From Septoria linicola (Eukaryota; Ascomycota; Dothideomycetes; Mycosphaerellales; Mycosphaerellaceae): 64,000 bases of DNA. The notes under the pieces are model-generated. The model did no database searches and had not been told where the DNA came from. It saw only the letters and a program-made list of their open reading frames with translations. Position numbers and translations under genes: made by a program. The stretch is from positions 1,736,001 to 1,800,000 of the forward strand of contig CP099425.1 of assembly GCA_024114885.1 (NCBI GenBank), read 5' to 3'. Positions 32,376 to 43,136 of the stretch are shown here, in pieces (positions within the stretch are counted from its first letter, which is position 1; each line of letters begins with the position of its first letter).

Positions 32376-34235
32376 CTAGGCTGGAACGGCATTCTCTTTG
32401 TCCTCTTCTCCTAACACTTGCTTGGACACTTCGGCTATTTTCTCCGGTAGATCCACCGTCTTCAATTGTTCTTGTGGCTCGGCGGGAAGCTGCACTTCTG
32501 ATGTGTTGAACGATGCCTTGATTCCAGCATCGCTTGGTCCAGGTTTCGCTGGCTCTTCCGGAACACTGCTTGCAGATTCGACAACCTCATCTGTGGGAAC
32601 TTCAATTTTCAACTCAGGTGGCTTAGTCTCGCGCTGTTTCTGGTTTCTCGCCTCCTCTCTCCACTCTTCTGTCAGCTCTGCCCTCACGCCTTGACACCAC
32701 TTGAATATTGCGTCGTCGAAGATCCGCCATGTTGCTTCGTCTTTCGCTTGTGCAATGTCCAGAGCAAGAATCTCGATCTTGGTCTCCCAACGAATCTCGC
32801 CAGCTTTTGCCCAGTACTTCAAGTTCTCCGCGACTCGGTATGGCTTGGAGACGTCCGTGTGGTATGTCTTGATTTCGTCAAAGTTCTTCTTCGATTTGGC
32901 AACACATGCATTGTGTAACCTCACCAATCTTTGGCCATCCTGTAGTGCTTTCAGAAAATCGGTGGGCAGTTGCTGATCAGAGTTTGACTCCGGCCACTCG
33001 GGCAAAATGGGTTCATCTTTGTCAAAAGACTTGATGAAGAGCCACTCCCGTTCTCTCTCCTTGCCAGTCCAATCGCCCTCACGCCAGGCCATGGCCTCAC
33101 GCTCAGCTGCTTCTTCCTGTTCCTGCGCTTCTTCCGCCTTGATAAGCTTGTCAATCGATTCTATCCAGCAGATGATTTCGAGCAATTCCACTTCACGAAT
33201 ACCACCTCGGAAGTTTCGACTCGCCATACGCTTCAATGTGTCGAGAGTGTTATAGAGATCTTTCCTCAGCTCGCGCTCTGACCGCAAGGCAAACAGCTTC
33301 TGTGGATTCGTGTGGGCAGTGTAGTAGTTCTTCGCTGCTCGAATGGCCAAAGTGATGATGTCCAAAAGGTGCATGCCTTGAATCTCATGATAGCCGCTAG
33401 TATCAGTGGCTGCTGCAACATCCGATGACCCGGGTTTCTTTTGCGATTCTTCTAGCACCTTGCATGCACCTTGCAACGCTTCCTTGAGCTCTCGACGCAG
33501 TACAGGCATATCTGGTAGAGGTTCAGTGAACTCAGGCTTGACTTTGTAAGTGCTGACCGTTGGAGGCAGCATGGTAGGGTCGCTCGGATCCCAGATCTCT
33601 CCAAATTCAGCCTCTGTCGGACTTTCCACAACGGAGATGTCCATCCCGGAGTCGGAAATGGCGTATGATGAGTGGCTGTCGTCCAAGTATATGCTCGCAT
33701 GGTCGAGCTCACTGCCGCTGACAGATCGCACACTGGCTTCAATGTTCGTTGGCTCATTCAGCCCGCCCATTTCCCTGCCCTTACGCAAGAAGCCTTTCCG
33801 CTTCTTCTCATCGTCCCTGGCCAACTGAGCTCCCTTGCCGTCCAACAGTCCAGTCCGGGCAAAGTAGTACTGCATGTGCGCGATGCTGCCCAAGCTCATG
33901 ACACTATCCCGATTCCTGGCGCTGTCCGCAGAGACAGTGCCTTGAGGTCGGATGTAACCCCTCCTCCGCACCACCGTAGCACTGCCATCGCTGAGACGAG
34001 AGCTCCGTGACCGTGCGGAAATGGAGAGATGAGACTCGGATCCAGAGCCCCCACTGACTGAGCTGGCAGGCGTGGAAACTGATCGATCGAGATTGGGAAT
34101 GGCATCAATGGCCAGCGAGGCGTCGACCGAAGGAGAAGGCGACGAAGAGCGGGAGTCTGGCGACACGGCGGCATTGGAGGCTGGAGACGAGGGGCTGCGT
34201 GTCTCAGACGGGCCCGCAGGCGAAGTGTCTGCCAT
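32376..34235 (-). CDS. Conserved fungal protein of unknown function
   Basis: 619 aa, single exon. The start is the first ATG in frame (34235, MADTSPAGPS); the open frame extends upstream to 34487 but only through non-ATG codons. Residues about 1-130 are Ser/Pro-rich and disordered. A conserved-looking block begins RRRGYIRPQGTVSADSARNR and SIAHMQYYFARTGLLDGKG (about 110-160). A mostly helical region (about 285-560) contains YHEIQGMHLLDIITLAIRAA, FALRSERELRKDLYNTLDTL, ELLEIICWIESIDKLIKAEE and IFDDAIFKWCQGVRAEL. The tail is acidic. No catalytic motif is visible. I recognise the arrangement only as a widespread uncharacterised ascomycete protein. Confidence 0.8.
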   Translation of the reverse strand: MADTSPAGPSETRSPSSPASNAAVSPDSRSSSPSPSVDASLAIDAIPNLDRSVSTPASSVSGGSGSESHLSISARSRSSRLSDGSATVVRRRGYIRPQGTVSADSARNRDSVMSLGSIAHMQYYFARTGLLDGKGAQLARDDEKKRKGFLRKGREMGGLNEPTNIEASVRSVSGSELDHASIYLDDSHSSYAISDSGMDISVVESPTEAEFGEIWDPSDPTMLPPTVSTYKVKPEFTEPLPDMPVLRRELKEALQGACKVLEESQKKPGSSDVAAATDTSGYHEIQGMHLLDIITLAIRAAKNYYTAHTNPQKLFALRSERELRKDLYNTLDTLKRMASRNFRGGIREVELLEIICWIESIDKLIKAEEAQEQEEAAEREAMAWREGDWTGKEREREWLFIKSFDKDEPILPEWPESNSDQQLPTDFLKALQDGQRLVRLHNACVAKSKKNFDEIKTYHTDVSKPYRVAENLKYWAKAGEIRWETKIEILALDIAQAKDEATWRIFDDAIFKWCQGVRAELTEEWREEARNQKQRETKPPELKIEVPTDEVVESASSVPEEPAKPGPSDAGIKASFNTSEVQLPAEPQEQLKTVDLPEKIAEVSKQVLGEEDKENAVPA

Positions 34236-35440
34236 GGCTACCAGATTCTCGTCCTTCGCTCGTGCGTGCTGGTTGCTGAGCTGTCGCGTGTGCTGCTTGC
34301 AGTGCAGTGGATGTCTCTCAATGGCAAGAATCGCCGCCGGGGGGAGCGTCGAGTCTGGCAATGTTCGAATAGGAAGCAGGCGATCCGTGCCTCCAGCCCC
34401 TGTAGGCAAATTGGCACGCGTCGCTAATTCTGGTCGTCTGGCTTCGCTGAACCGTTGCCTGTCTGTTCCACGTTTTGCAGTCGTCACATGCCACGCGGAA
34501 GACAGGTCAGCACAAGCAATTGATGCTGGGTGACTGCTCCGTCCTCTGATCGTGGTTGCCGTGTCAATGTGTATCCTGTCGCCAGTAGGGGGATCGACGT
34601 GAACTCAATCTCCATCAAGCTAGAATAATCTAGCTCTCGCGTCCTCGACTGGCGCGACTGTGAAAGGGTCCTGCAATCGTCGGAACACGACAATGACGCG
34701 AAATCCTCTGCTTCCTATCCTGCACTCACCCTCACCATCATCACCAGATCACGACCAGCTAGCACACTGTCGTCGCCACGTTTTCCGCCCATCAATCGTG
34801 CGCCCATGACTCCAATCATGACCACCGAGGTATTATACGCGGCCAGCCTTGTGAAACCTGCCCCCGAAAGTGCCGACATTTGGAAAAATCCAGAAGGCCA
34901 TCCCTGCAGCTCATCTGCGAAACCTCACCTCACTCTACTTCTCACAAGCCAAAGTCATCCACACATGCGCACGTAAACACCTCAGTGGCGAAGTCGGTCC
35001 ACTTCAAGAAGCCAAACGGCTACCGTGACCAAGCGCATGCGATGGCAAGTGTGGCTCACCACCATTTCGCCAGCCTCGGCCGTTGGAAGACGTTGCCGCA
35101 CCACGAGCAGCATGCCCAATGACAGATGACGACTTTGAAATCTTGCTCCTGGTTGGCTGTTGTTAGAGAGGTCAGTGTGGCGTTACTAACGGCTCGTTGC
35201 CATCAGCTACGTCTACGTGGGCAAATCCTACCGCGGAGAGGCTCTTTACTCCGGCATCAACGCCTTCATAGCCATTTTGCTGCCATGACCAGCGTACAAT
35301 GGCTAGCACCCCCAGCTCAATGGTACGCGGCGAGCGACTGTAGGCATTAAAAGAACGTAGGTAAGTCATCTGGCCGGTATCTGATCAGCACAACATCAAC
35401 CCTCATTCTTCGCACAAGCATTCTCTTCCAGCGTTTTACA
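34236..35440. other. Divergent intergenic region
   Basis: 1.2 kb between the minus-strand unknown gene and the plus-strand metalloprotease; it holds both promoters. The 35,390-35,440 segment directly before the protease ATG is an A/C-rich leader. Nothing else is supported. Confidence 0.45.
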
Positions 35441-36489
35441 ATGAAGATCTCCAGCTTTCTTCTCCCTGCTTCGATTGCATTGCTTTCCTCAGCGCAAGAG
35501 ATCAAACCCATGCGAGCACAACACACCAGCGAGATATCCCGAAACGAAACATCGACAGAAACAATAGCTCAAGCAGTTCTCGTAAAGTCCACCTCAACAA
35601 GCACAGCATCAAGTCGTCCTTCGCAAACGTTCTCCTCGAAACCTTCCAAGGGAAATGCCTCCAAAGACCCCTACACCCGATGCGCAACCCATCCAGACGA
35701 CGACCAACGCAGCATCCTCGACGCAGTCTCACTCAACAGAACCTACACATACAAAGCAACCCGCCAAGTCGACGTATACATCCACATCGTCACCACCGAA
35801 GCCAAACGCAACAGCTACACGCAAAAAATGATCGAAGACCAAGTCTCCACGCTCAACGACGCCTACTCCAGCATCGGCTTCTCCTTCACCCTCGAAGGCT
35901 CCGACTTCACCGTCCAAGAAGACTGGGCCCAAGCCAGCGCCGGCTCCGATGCCGAAACCGAAATGAAACAAGCCCTCCACATGGGCTCCTACGCCGATCT
36001 CAACCTCTACTTCCTCTCAGATCTCGGCGACGGGCTCCTCGGATTCTGCTACTTCCCCACTGAAAACCCCTCGCCATCTATGAGAGTGCTAGACGGCTGC
36101 ATCAATCTCGCCGACTCTCTCCCCGGCGGCGAAGCTGAGAATTACAATCTAGGTCTGACAGCTGTGCATGAAGTCGGGCATTGGTTTGGACTGTACCACG
36201 TCTTCGATGGAAATAAGTGTACAGGGAATGGAGACTTTGTTTCTGATACTCCGATGCAGAGTGAAGCTACTTTTGGGTGTCCGACACGACAGGACTCGTG
36301 CCCTGAGCAGGAAGGCCAGGATGCAGTGCACAACTATATGGATTGTGAGTTGCTCCGTTCGTGCTGAGACATATGTGACTGGGAGTTAACGTATCTTTAG
36401 ATTCATATGATCAGTGCTTGACAGAGTTTACATCTGGTCAGGCGCAGAGAGCGAGGGCGTTGTTCGATGAGTATAGAGCGGGGAATTGA
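35441..36489 (+). CDS. Secreted M43-type (pappalysin-like) zinc metalloprotease, two exons
   Basis: Exon 1 is 35441-36344 and exon 2 is 36401-36489, giving 330 aa. The 56-nt intron has donor GTGAGT and acceptor TTTAG. The signal peptide is MKISSFLLPASIALLSSAQ. A Ser/Thr/Lys-rich propeptide runs to about residue 75, then the catalytic domain. The zinc site is HEVGHWFGLYH (HExxHxxGxxH, about 246-256), and the Met-turn region YMDYSYDQC is created exactly by the splice. Cys-rich stretches (CPTRQDSCPEQEGQ) suit M43 disulfides. Likely an extracellular endopeptidase for nutrition or host interaction. Without splicing the Met-turn would be lost, so the intron is well supported. Confidence 0.92.
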
Positions 36490-36772
36490 TTGCGTGTGCT
36501 GGTTTTGGCATTGGATGGTGCATACTTTCTGAAAGGTGATTTGTTTTAATTTCTTGAACAACATGATGATTCATGATCAATAGATGGGACGACTTTTGAT
36601 GATTAGATGAAGACTTTATGACATGCATTGGGAACATAGAATACAACTTGCTGGTTGCGAGACGGTCTTGGGAGCATAAAGGAAGAAAGACACAGTCTAG
36701 CGTACTCGACACATCAGTGCCGTCTATCAGCATTACTTCATGAATACATCTACATTACTGAAGACTGGTCTA

Positions 36773-38320
36773 TCACAGGAACTGCCAGAACATCAGACCA
36801 ATAAACGCGAAGAACGTCAGGCCTGTGCTCGCAGTTGCTGACTCGATACCCGCACTTGTGTCGTTTGCACTTCCATTCACTGCCGCATCATTACCGATAC
36901 CAAATGGTAGCCCTTGATAGCCGAACGTGAGGTTTTGAGGCACAGACTGATTATAGCAGTTCGAATCTCCCGCAATGTTGATGCCCTTGAGGTCATCTGC
37001 ATGCACAAAGAACATGTACTTATTCTGATCGATTCCTTCGAAGCCCGAGGTGTCGTATGGGAAGTGATCCGAGTCGTCGGTGGCGCTTGTGTTTCGAAGG
37101 AAGATACACTGTACTTGGTCTGGGTAGTTCTTTGCCATCATCGGGTAGTCCTTCATAACATCGCTGTTTGATGTATCGGCTACAAGCACGAACTTTCGCT
37201 GTGGGAAAGTCTCGAAGATCTTGACAAGCAGAAACTCGCGGATCGCGAGCGTAGCACTAATGTCGCTGAAGTTCAGAGGTCGAGTATCGAATGAGCCTGC
37301 AGGGTAGGTGTTGTAGATGAATTCTTCGTAGTTCCTTGTCACTTGCTCGGGCAGAGTGGTAAGGTAGTGGAAGTGAGCATCTGGGAGACTCTGCGACCAA
37401 TTTGCGTAGATCTCAGGCATGTTCTCCCAAGCCACGAATGGTCGAGCAAACGAGTTCAGCAGGCCTTCCTTGGGATCATAGATCTTGGTTATGCGGAGAA
37501 TGTCGTCAATGTCGGAGATGATGGTGAGGCCCTGGTCGGGCACCAAGTAGGCTGTAGCATTGCCATTGGTAGTATTTCCTACCCAGGTGTTGATCTTCTG
37601 GAGCGATTGAGTCTCGTTACCGCGTGCCAGACCCTCACTGTTGATGGGAAGGAAGACGTCGAAATCTCCTTGATCTGTCGTCTCATATGGCAGAGTGACC
37701 TGCTGAGCCACACCTACTCCGCCATGATCCCCATCAAAAGGCTCGATGGAGATAGGCGACACGTTGACGTTGCCTTGCTGGACCACAAAGATAGCTGCAG
37801 TAACATTGCGTGCCTGATCTGCCTGATTCTGTGGCAAGTCCTCCACGCTGGTGTCGATGAGGAAAACGTTGGCAAGATCGTTGAGCTGTTCGGTGGATGT
37901 GTTGGGCTGCTTGTAGATATTACCATGAAAGCGCACGTTCCAAGCTCCATCTGAGAAGTTGGCGTATGGTGGAATGTTCAATGCTTGCGTGGGCAAAGCA
38001 GCAAGCTGGTCGTCGTCCAGACCAAGTGAGCTGACGACTTTGTCGCCTGTGGGAAAATCCTGGAAGAAATTTGGAATACCGCTGGCCACGTAAGAAGGAA
38101 TGTCAGATCCCAAACGGCTCAGCACTCCATTGACATCGGACTGAATATCATCGATAATATCTCTCCGGTTCTTGTAAGTCTTTGTTGGGTCCCATTGCAC
38201 AGGCGACCCAGTGGGTACGGGTGCTGCTTCTCGAGCTCGAATGTTTCTCGCAGTCGGTGCCGGAGATGCCGCAGCAAAGGCCAGCAGTGACGCGGCGAAG
38301 AGGTTCCGCATGCTGGACAT
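36773..38320 (-). CDS. Secreted/GPI-anchored App1-type phosphatidate phosphatase domain protein
   Basis: 515 aa, single exon. Signal peptide in residues 1-20. The App1 (DUF2183) catalytic region is about residues 265-430, with the HAD-like DxDD motif in LTIISDIDDILRITKIYDP. Downstream elements are RPFVAWENMPEIYANW, FHYLTTLPEQV, and FVLVADTSNSDVMKDYP where App1 proteins carry the D-S-x-D motif. Many N-glycosylation sequons fit an extracellular path. The C-terminus (Ser/Thr/Asn-rich, then a hydrophobic TFFAFIGLMFWQF tail) looks like a GPI signal. Yeast App1 is cytosolic, so this is a secreted branch. It is convergent with the M43 protease. Substrate is inferred. Confidence 0.85.
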   Translation of the reverse strand: MSSMRNLFAASLLAFAAASPAPTARNIRAREAAPVPTGSPVQWDPTKTYKNRRDIIDDIQSDVNGVLSRLGSDIPSYVASGIPNFFQDFPTGDKVVSSLGLDDDQLAALPTQALNIPPYANFSDGAWNVRFHGNIYKQPNTSTEQLNDLANVFLIDTSVEDLPQNQADQARNVTAAIFVVQQGNVNVSPISIEPFDGDHGGVGVAQQVTLPYETTDQGDFDVFLPINSEGLARGNETQSLQKINTWVGNTTNGNATAYLVPDQGLTIISDIDDILRITKIYDPKEGLLNSFARPFVAWENMPEIYANWSQSLPDAHFHYLTTLPEQVTRNYEEFIYNTYPAGSFDTRPLNFSDISATLAIREFLLVKIFETFPQRKFVLVADTSNSDVMKDYPMMAKNYPDQVQCIFLRNTSATDDSDHFPYDTSGFEGIDQNKYMFFVHADDLKGINIAGDSNCYNQSVPQNLTFGYQGLPFGIGNDAAVNGSANDTSAGIESATASTGLTFFAFIGLMFWQFL

Positions 38321-39181
38321 CGTTGCTCCGTGTGGGCGCCGTTTGCAGACCTAATGTTAACGAGTGTACTCCCTGCTTGTAAGTGCACAAAGACGAGGGA
38401 GGGGAGAAGACGCGAAAGAAGAGCAGCTCACACGAGCAACAAGCGTGTTTAGAAACTTGGAAGCAATACTTTTAGGCGTGTTTTGACCAGGATTCTGACA
38501 TCACCTGCAGGATGCATGTTTTGGCGGAACCTTAATCGGGTCAAGCGGCTCTGCCAACAGCATGTGAATGTCTTCACGATGCTTGGTAGTCACAAGTGAA
38601 GATGCAGTGAAGTTGGACACGATCAAGTCATCCCGTGACCATCATCGCATGTTGATCACCCAATGTAGGCTACCTCCTACTGCGTGCTGGAGAATGCCTA
38701 ACGCCTCCAGCGCGAACGAATAGTCGTGGATCAGCAGCACTGCTCCCCAGCTCGTGCTCGTCATACTCGATGAATACGTATACGAGCACCAATACGTCCA
38801 ACGAAGCACAAACTCGAACGCTCATGACTCGTGAACAGTGACTGGAGTCCTGGTGAGTGGTTTGCTCTGCCCTTGGCAATGGGAGAATCGCTCCGCATAA
38901 TCAATCGGGCTTGGCAATCGACACCGCCTGATGAAGCGCAGCGCACGCCGCCTAAGCTGGTATGTCAATTGCCATCAACGATTGGATGCACTCAAAATGT
39001 TGGTTGTGAGCATTGGCCCGAGCTAGTTAATCGCGCCAATGTCTTCTGATTCAATGCGATTGCCGCCCGGCATGTAGGTCGAGAGGAGAGGAGAAAATCT
39101 GTCGTGTTTTACACGTCAGCCATCAAAGACTCAATGTGCCCCAAAAGTCTTGAGTCTCCTATCTCCTAAATACAAACTGCC
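38321..39181. other. Divergent intergenic region before the decay cluster
   Basis: 861 bp. It should include the App1-type gene promoter and the former promoter of the transcription-factor-like relic. No gene is supported. Confidence 0.4.
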
Positions 39182-40171
39182 ATGGCTGCATAGAAACATA
39201 CTGCTGACCTAGAATTCGTGGTCCTGGGGCGTCCTTCCGATACCAAGGATGCAGCCTATCGGCATAGAGTTCGATCTCATGTTACCAAGACCCAACACCG
39301 CCGAGCACGCGAAAAGATCAAAACGAACCATGCTCCCCACACGTTCGTGGCCGGCGATGGACGAACTGCGCGACCATATTTGAGGCATGGCGGACAACAG
39401 AGGACAACAGACCCGAGCTCAGACGCTGGTTCATTACTGGCTGAGGGCCTGGACATAGCAGCCGGCCTGCCAGCTAGTGGTTTGGGAAAGGCCTTCTCGA
39501 AAGGAGCCATGTCCACACGCACTTTCGCTCTGGACGATTCGGATAATGACGTAGGCGTAGCGCTTAATCACTTGGGCTACAGCTTCTCCACCATACTCGC
39601 ATGCTATGACCGAATTGTCGCGGTCCAATGCAGAGACTTTGAAAGCCATTACACGGAAGTCCCGAGAGGCTCGTCCGTGAAGCAATTCCTGTCCTTCCTC
39701 TGGCAGGATGCAGTATTATTGAATATTGCCACGCTCATAACCACGCAATATCTGTTGAGCATGCGAGGACGCCCGCTGCACTCTGGAGAGATGTGGCATG
39801 TCCTTCATTTGCGTGGAGTTCTGTTGCATAACATCAATTCTGCGCTATCGGACCCCATCCGTGGTGTATCGGATCAAATACTCGTGGCAGTCATTCTTTT
39901 TGCCGCGCATGAATTGGCATATTCATCAGTGGAAGCCTATCATGTTCACATGGTGGGCTTCGTGCAAATGATCGACATACGAGGCGGCCTTGCGGCATTG
40001 GGGCGCTACGATCCTTGGATTGAGAAGCTGATTGTCTGGCACGACATGAACTGCACCAAAATTGCGGGCTGTCAGCCATACCACCTCAAAGCGAAGGGTC
40101 CCTCATCTCTGAAGAAGCCGTCTGGCAATGCGGATATGTTCCGTATGCGCAACAAGTACAAAGCGCGCTGA
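39182..40171 (+). pseudogene. Transcription-factor-like gene with a nonsense codon at codon 4
   Basis: From the ATG at 39182 the frame reads Met-Ala-Ala-stop (TAG at 39191-39193) and then stays open for about 325 codons. Downstream, LEFVVLGRPSDTKDAAYRHR and VRSHVTKTQHRRAREK resemble the N-terminal signature of a large fungal family related to Zn-cluster transcription factors but lacking the zinc cluster. Then come LGKAFSKGAMSTRTFALDD and helical segments such as FLWQDAVLLNIATLITTQYL. No Zn2Cys6 motif is seen. The frame ends at 40171. A possible intron from GTATGC (near 40142) to GGCAG (near 40198) could extend it, but no continuation is convincing. CAG-to-TAG or TGG-to-TAG would explain the stop. 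Family call is moderate. Confidence 0.6.
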
Positions 40172-40701
40172 GGGACTAATGTCTGATCCTTGTTGGCAGG
40201 AATATTCTCTGGTGGCCGTGCTGGTCAGTCTCGCGCCAGGCTGCATACAAGAACGGGTCGCAGGTCTTCATCGAGGAAGACATGGTAATCTGCTAGCATT
40301 GCACCTATCTCGGACAGACGAAAGTACATCTGCGGCACCTTAAGCGCAGCTCATTATTGTCATGAGCTGCTACCTGCTTCGAGAAGCTTACGTGCACCGG
40401 GTGGATTTGAGCATGCGCTGCTACATTTTTCTGCACATAGCCCGGCGCTGGGCTTGATCATATGCGGAATCTTGGCGTGTCAAAATTTGGAACCAAGGAC
40501 GACAAATTTCTGGAAATATGACCAGCTGGCACAGACCGTATGTTCCGTCATTCTCTTTGCCAGCCGAGTCTTTGCGACCGGAGCCATTCTGCATACAGGG
40601 TGTGATTGCCTACATGGCGCTTGAAAGCATTCTTCAACGGACGACGATGTCCAAATGGCAGCAATTTACTGATACGCCTCTCACCACTGTTGCTCGAAAC
40701 G
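40172..40701. other. Gap between two relic genes
   Basis: 530 bp with short frames (40128-40343, 40518-40793) that may be remains of the 3' part of the transcription-factor-like gene. I could not join them to a protein. Confidence 0.35.
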
Positions 40702-41523
40702 ATGTACGAATGGCGTCAAAGCCTCTTCCGCGACTCGTTGGCACCACTGCCATCAACGCATATAGCGATCGTCTGCATATCGGACACGCATAACAAACAA
40801 CCTTCACTTCCGAGCGGGGACATCCTTGTGCACGCTGGTGACCTCACGGAGGGCGGTACCGCAGCCGAAATGCAAGCGCAACTTGATTGGATCGCATCTT
40901 AATCTTGCAGGCACAAGATCGTGATTGCTGGGAACCATGATATCGTGCTTGATGATGCGCATGCTGCAGAAAGCGGCATGGCTCCAGCGGATCGTGTCAA
41001 TCTACAGTGGCACGACATACAACATCTTCAGTCCTCAGCAACAAACGTGGAAGTCAGCAACGCGACTCTCAAGATATGCGGTCATCTGTCCACGCAGAAG
41101 CAAGGTAATTAGGCCTTTCAGCACGATCGAGCGTGCGACGTGTTCGGACAAACAGTTCCATTTGCAACGGACATCCTGGTTACGCACTCTCCGCCCAGAT
41201 TTCACCTGGATCTGGCAGGTCGTGGTGATCCATTTCTCCTAAAGGAACTTTGGCGGACGAGACCAAAGCTGCATGTTTTCGGGCATCTCCACGAAGGTCA
41301 CGGCAAGGAAATACTGGTATATGATCACTTTACTGCTCTGTACGAGAGGCTAAGCGCAAACAAAGCTGGATTCCTGCAGTTGATCATGATGGCATTGTTG
41401 TTAGTACGAATGCTCATTTTAGGAATTGATCGACGTGCTCCCAGGACCGTCTTGGTAAATGCGGCCCTCGTTGGAGGTCACTACAACTGCATCAAGCACA
41501 AGGCGCACACTGAAATCCTATGA
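40702..41523 (+). pseudogene. Calcineurin-like metallophosphoesterase with two nonsense codons
   Basis: One continuous frame from ATG 40702 to the stop at 41523, about 273 codons, broken by TAA at 40900-40902 and TAG at 41110-41112. All metallophosphoesterase motifs persist: VCISDTHN, GDILVHAGDLT, IAGNHD, ILVTHSPPRFHLD and FGHLHEGHG, with the typical C-terminal NAALVGGHYN. The first stop lies in DWIAS-stop-SCRHKIVIAGNHD and the second in STQKQGN-stop-AFQHDRACD, both inside conserved text. Splicing out the first stop would need an intron removing the conserved AEMQAQLDWIAS block; the second cannot be spliced (17 nt). Expected to be non-functional. Confidence 0.85.
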
Positions 41524-41943
41524 CACCAATCAAACGCGATTGTGTCGAGGACTACCTCCTACAGTATTGGACTCATATACGTGCGCTACCTTTGATTGAT
41601 ACCTCGTTTAGCAGTCCAAATACTCAACCTTGACACCTTCCCAGCATATACATGAATGCTCTGAGACATAGCGCATAGAAGGACCTCCGAGGCCTCTCAC
41701 TCTCACTATGCCTATACGACCGCCAAGACGTCCAGATGCATTACGGCCGCGCTTGCGGCTGCGCGCTGACTGTAATACCTTTTAGCGCCCTTCGACACTC
41801 GTGAAGATAGTCCATAATTAGATGCTGGGGTGACACTGAATTGGAGAGTCCAATACCTACAAGCAGTATAAGAATATCTATACGCAGGATGACACGAAAT
41901 TTTTCGCAAACCTGCTCACTGCATACGACCAGCTATCGATATC
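41524..41943. other. Gap between metallophosphoesterase and tyrosinase relics
   Basis: 420 bp; presumably the tyrosinase promoter. No gene is supported. Confidence 0.35.
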
Positions 41944-42963
41944 ATGCTCTTCACTAGTCTTAGCGTCACAGCCTTGCCTCAAGCATCGTATGGTCAGACG
42001 TCTCCATCTGGAAGCTAATGCACGAACCCACAAGTCAGGAAAGAATGGCGGCAACTGAGTGCTCAAGAACGGAGAAGCTACACTGACGCGGTCCTTTGCA
42101 TGAAGACCAAGCCTTCGCGCATCGGGTTGACTACACCTTTGTACGACGACTTTGCATATGTACACAACTTGGGTAACAGTGAAGGTTAGCTAAGGAAGCC
42201 CCTACTTTTACTACTTCTAGCCGCTAACCTTCCGTCAACTTTAGTGCACTCAGTCGCCTCGTTCCTGCCATGGCACAGGTACTTCCTGAGTGTGTACGAA
42301 AAAGCCGTGCAGAATTGTGGTTACAAAGGAGCCGTGCCTTACTGGGACTGGACGCAAGACACTCAAATTGTCTCCAAATCTCCTATTTGGGACAGCAAGA
42401 CTGGACTCGGGGGCAATGGCAGTCCGAAGAAGACTGAATTCGTGAACGGCTACGAGGGCCGCTGTGTCGCTGATGGTCCCTTCAGCAAGCTGCGATTGAA
42501 ATACTACGGTACGGAGGTTGTGGATCATTGTCTACTCCGATCCTTCAACAATGGCACAGAACAAGTTGGAGATATGCTTGCGCCAAATTACACTCCAGCA
42601 GCAGTACAAAAGGTCCAATCAAACGCCAACTACGACCATTATCGACAAGCTCTTGAAGCTGGACCTCATGGCGCTATCCATTCTGCTGTGGGTGGTGATC
42701 TCGGACCAAGCACATCGCCGAACGATCCAGTTTTCTTCCTTCATCACGCCCAGGTCGATCGTCTGTGGTGGGAATGGCAACAGCAGAACCCGAAGAAACG
42801 CAATGCTGAGTATGCTGGGATCCGGACACAGGACCAGTTCGACGGCACCAAGCCGCCAGCAGCAGGCCTTGCTGATGTCATGTACATGAGAGGCCTGGCA
42901 GAAGACCTTCCCGTGAAGGGGTACACGACGACACAGAGCAAAAGACTCTGCTACAAGTACTGA
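41944..42963 (+). pseudogene. Tyrosinase with a nonsense codon after the leader peptide
   Basis: Exon 1 is 41944-42184 and exon 2 is 42245-42963 (60-nt intron; donor GTTAGC, branch CTAAC, acceptor TTAG). From ATG 41944 the leader MLFTSLSVTALPQASYG leads to TAA at 42016-42018, then CTNPQVRKEWRQLS continues in frame. Copper site A is complete (FAYVH, VHSVASFLPWHRYF), as is site B (GPHGAIHSAVGG, DPVFFLHHAQVDRLWWEW), and the C-terminus has the family's LCYKY end. The core is thus a normal secreted o-diphenol oxidase, broken only at one codon near the N-terminus. The leader is short and weakly hydrophobic, so the true 5' end could lie elsewhere; no alternative splice avoids the stop. Confidence 0.82.
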
Positions 42964-43136
42964 GTGAGAACGAGTCCATCCTGGTGAGACAGGAAAAGCT
43001 CCCTGGTGAAGTCTAAAGAGCTGGCCTGTTCTTCACAATGACCCTCTTCGTCCGTACCCATCCTATTTTGCGGCACAAGGAGTCAACGGGATACAAAGCA
43101 CAAACTGAAGCGAGCAAGCGAACAAGGCAACCGACA

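Noticed and set aside
40855..40910. Possible intron (GTACCG...TTGCAG) that would remove the first stop in the metallophosphoesterase
   Set aside because: It would delete the conserved AEMQAQLDWIAS helix between the metal motifs and cannot explain the second stop at 41110.
42750..43110. Tyrosinase and DUF3237 as one fused gene
   Set aside because: The tyrosinase ends at TGA 42961-42963 with the family-typical LCYKY terminus, and DUF3237 has its own ATG 173 bp later.
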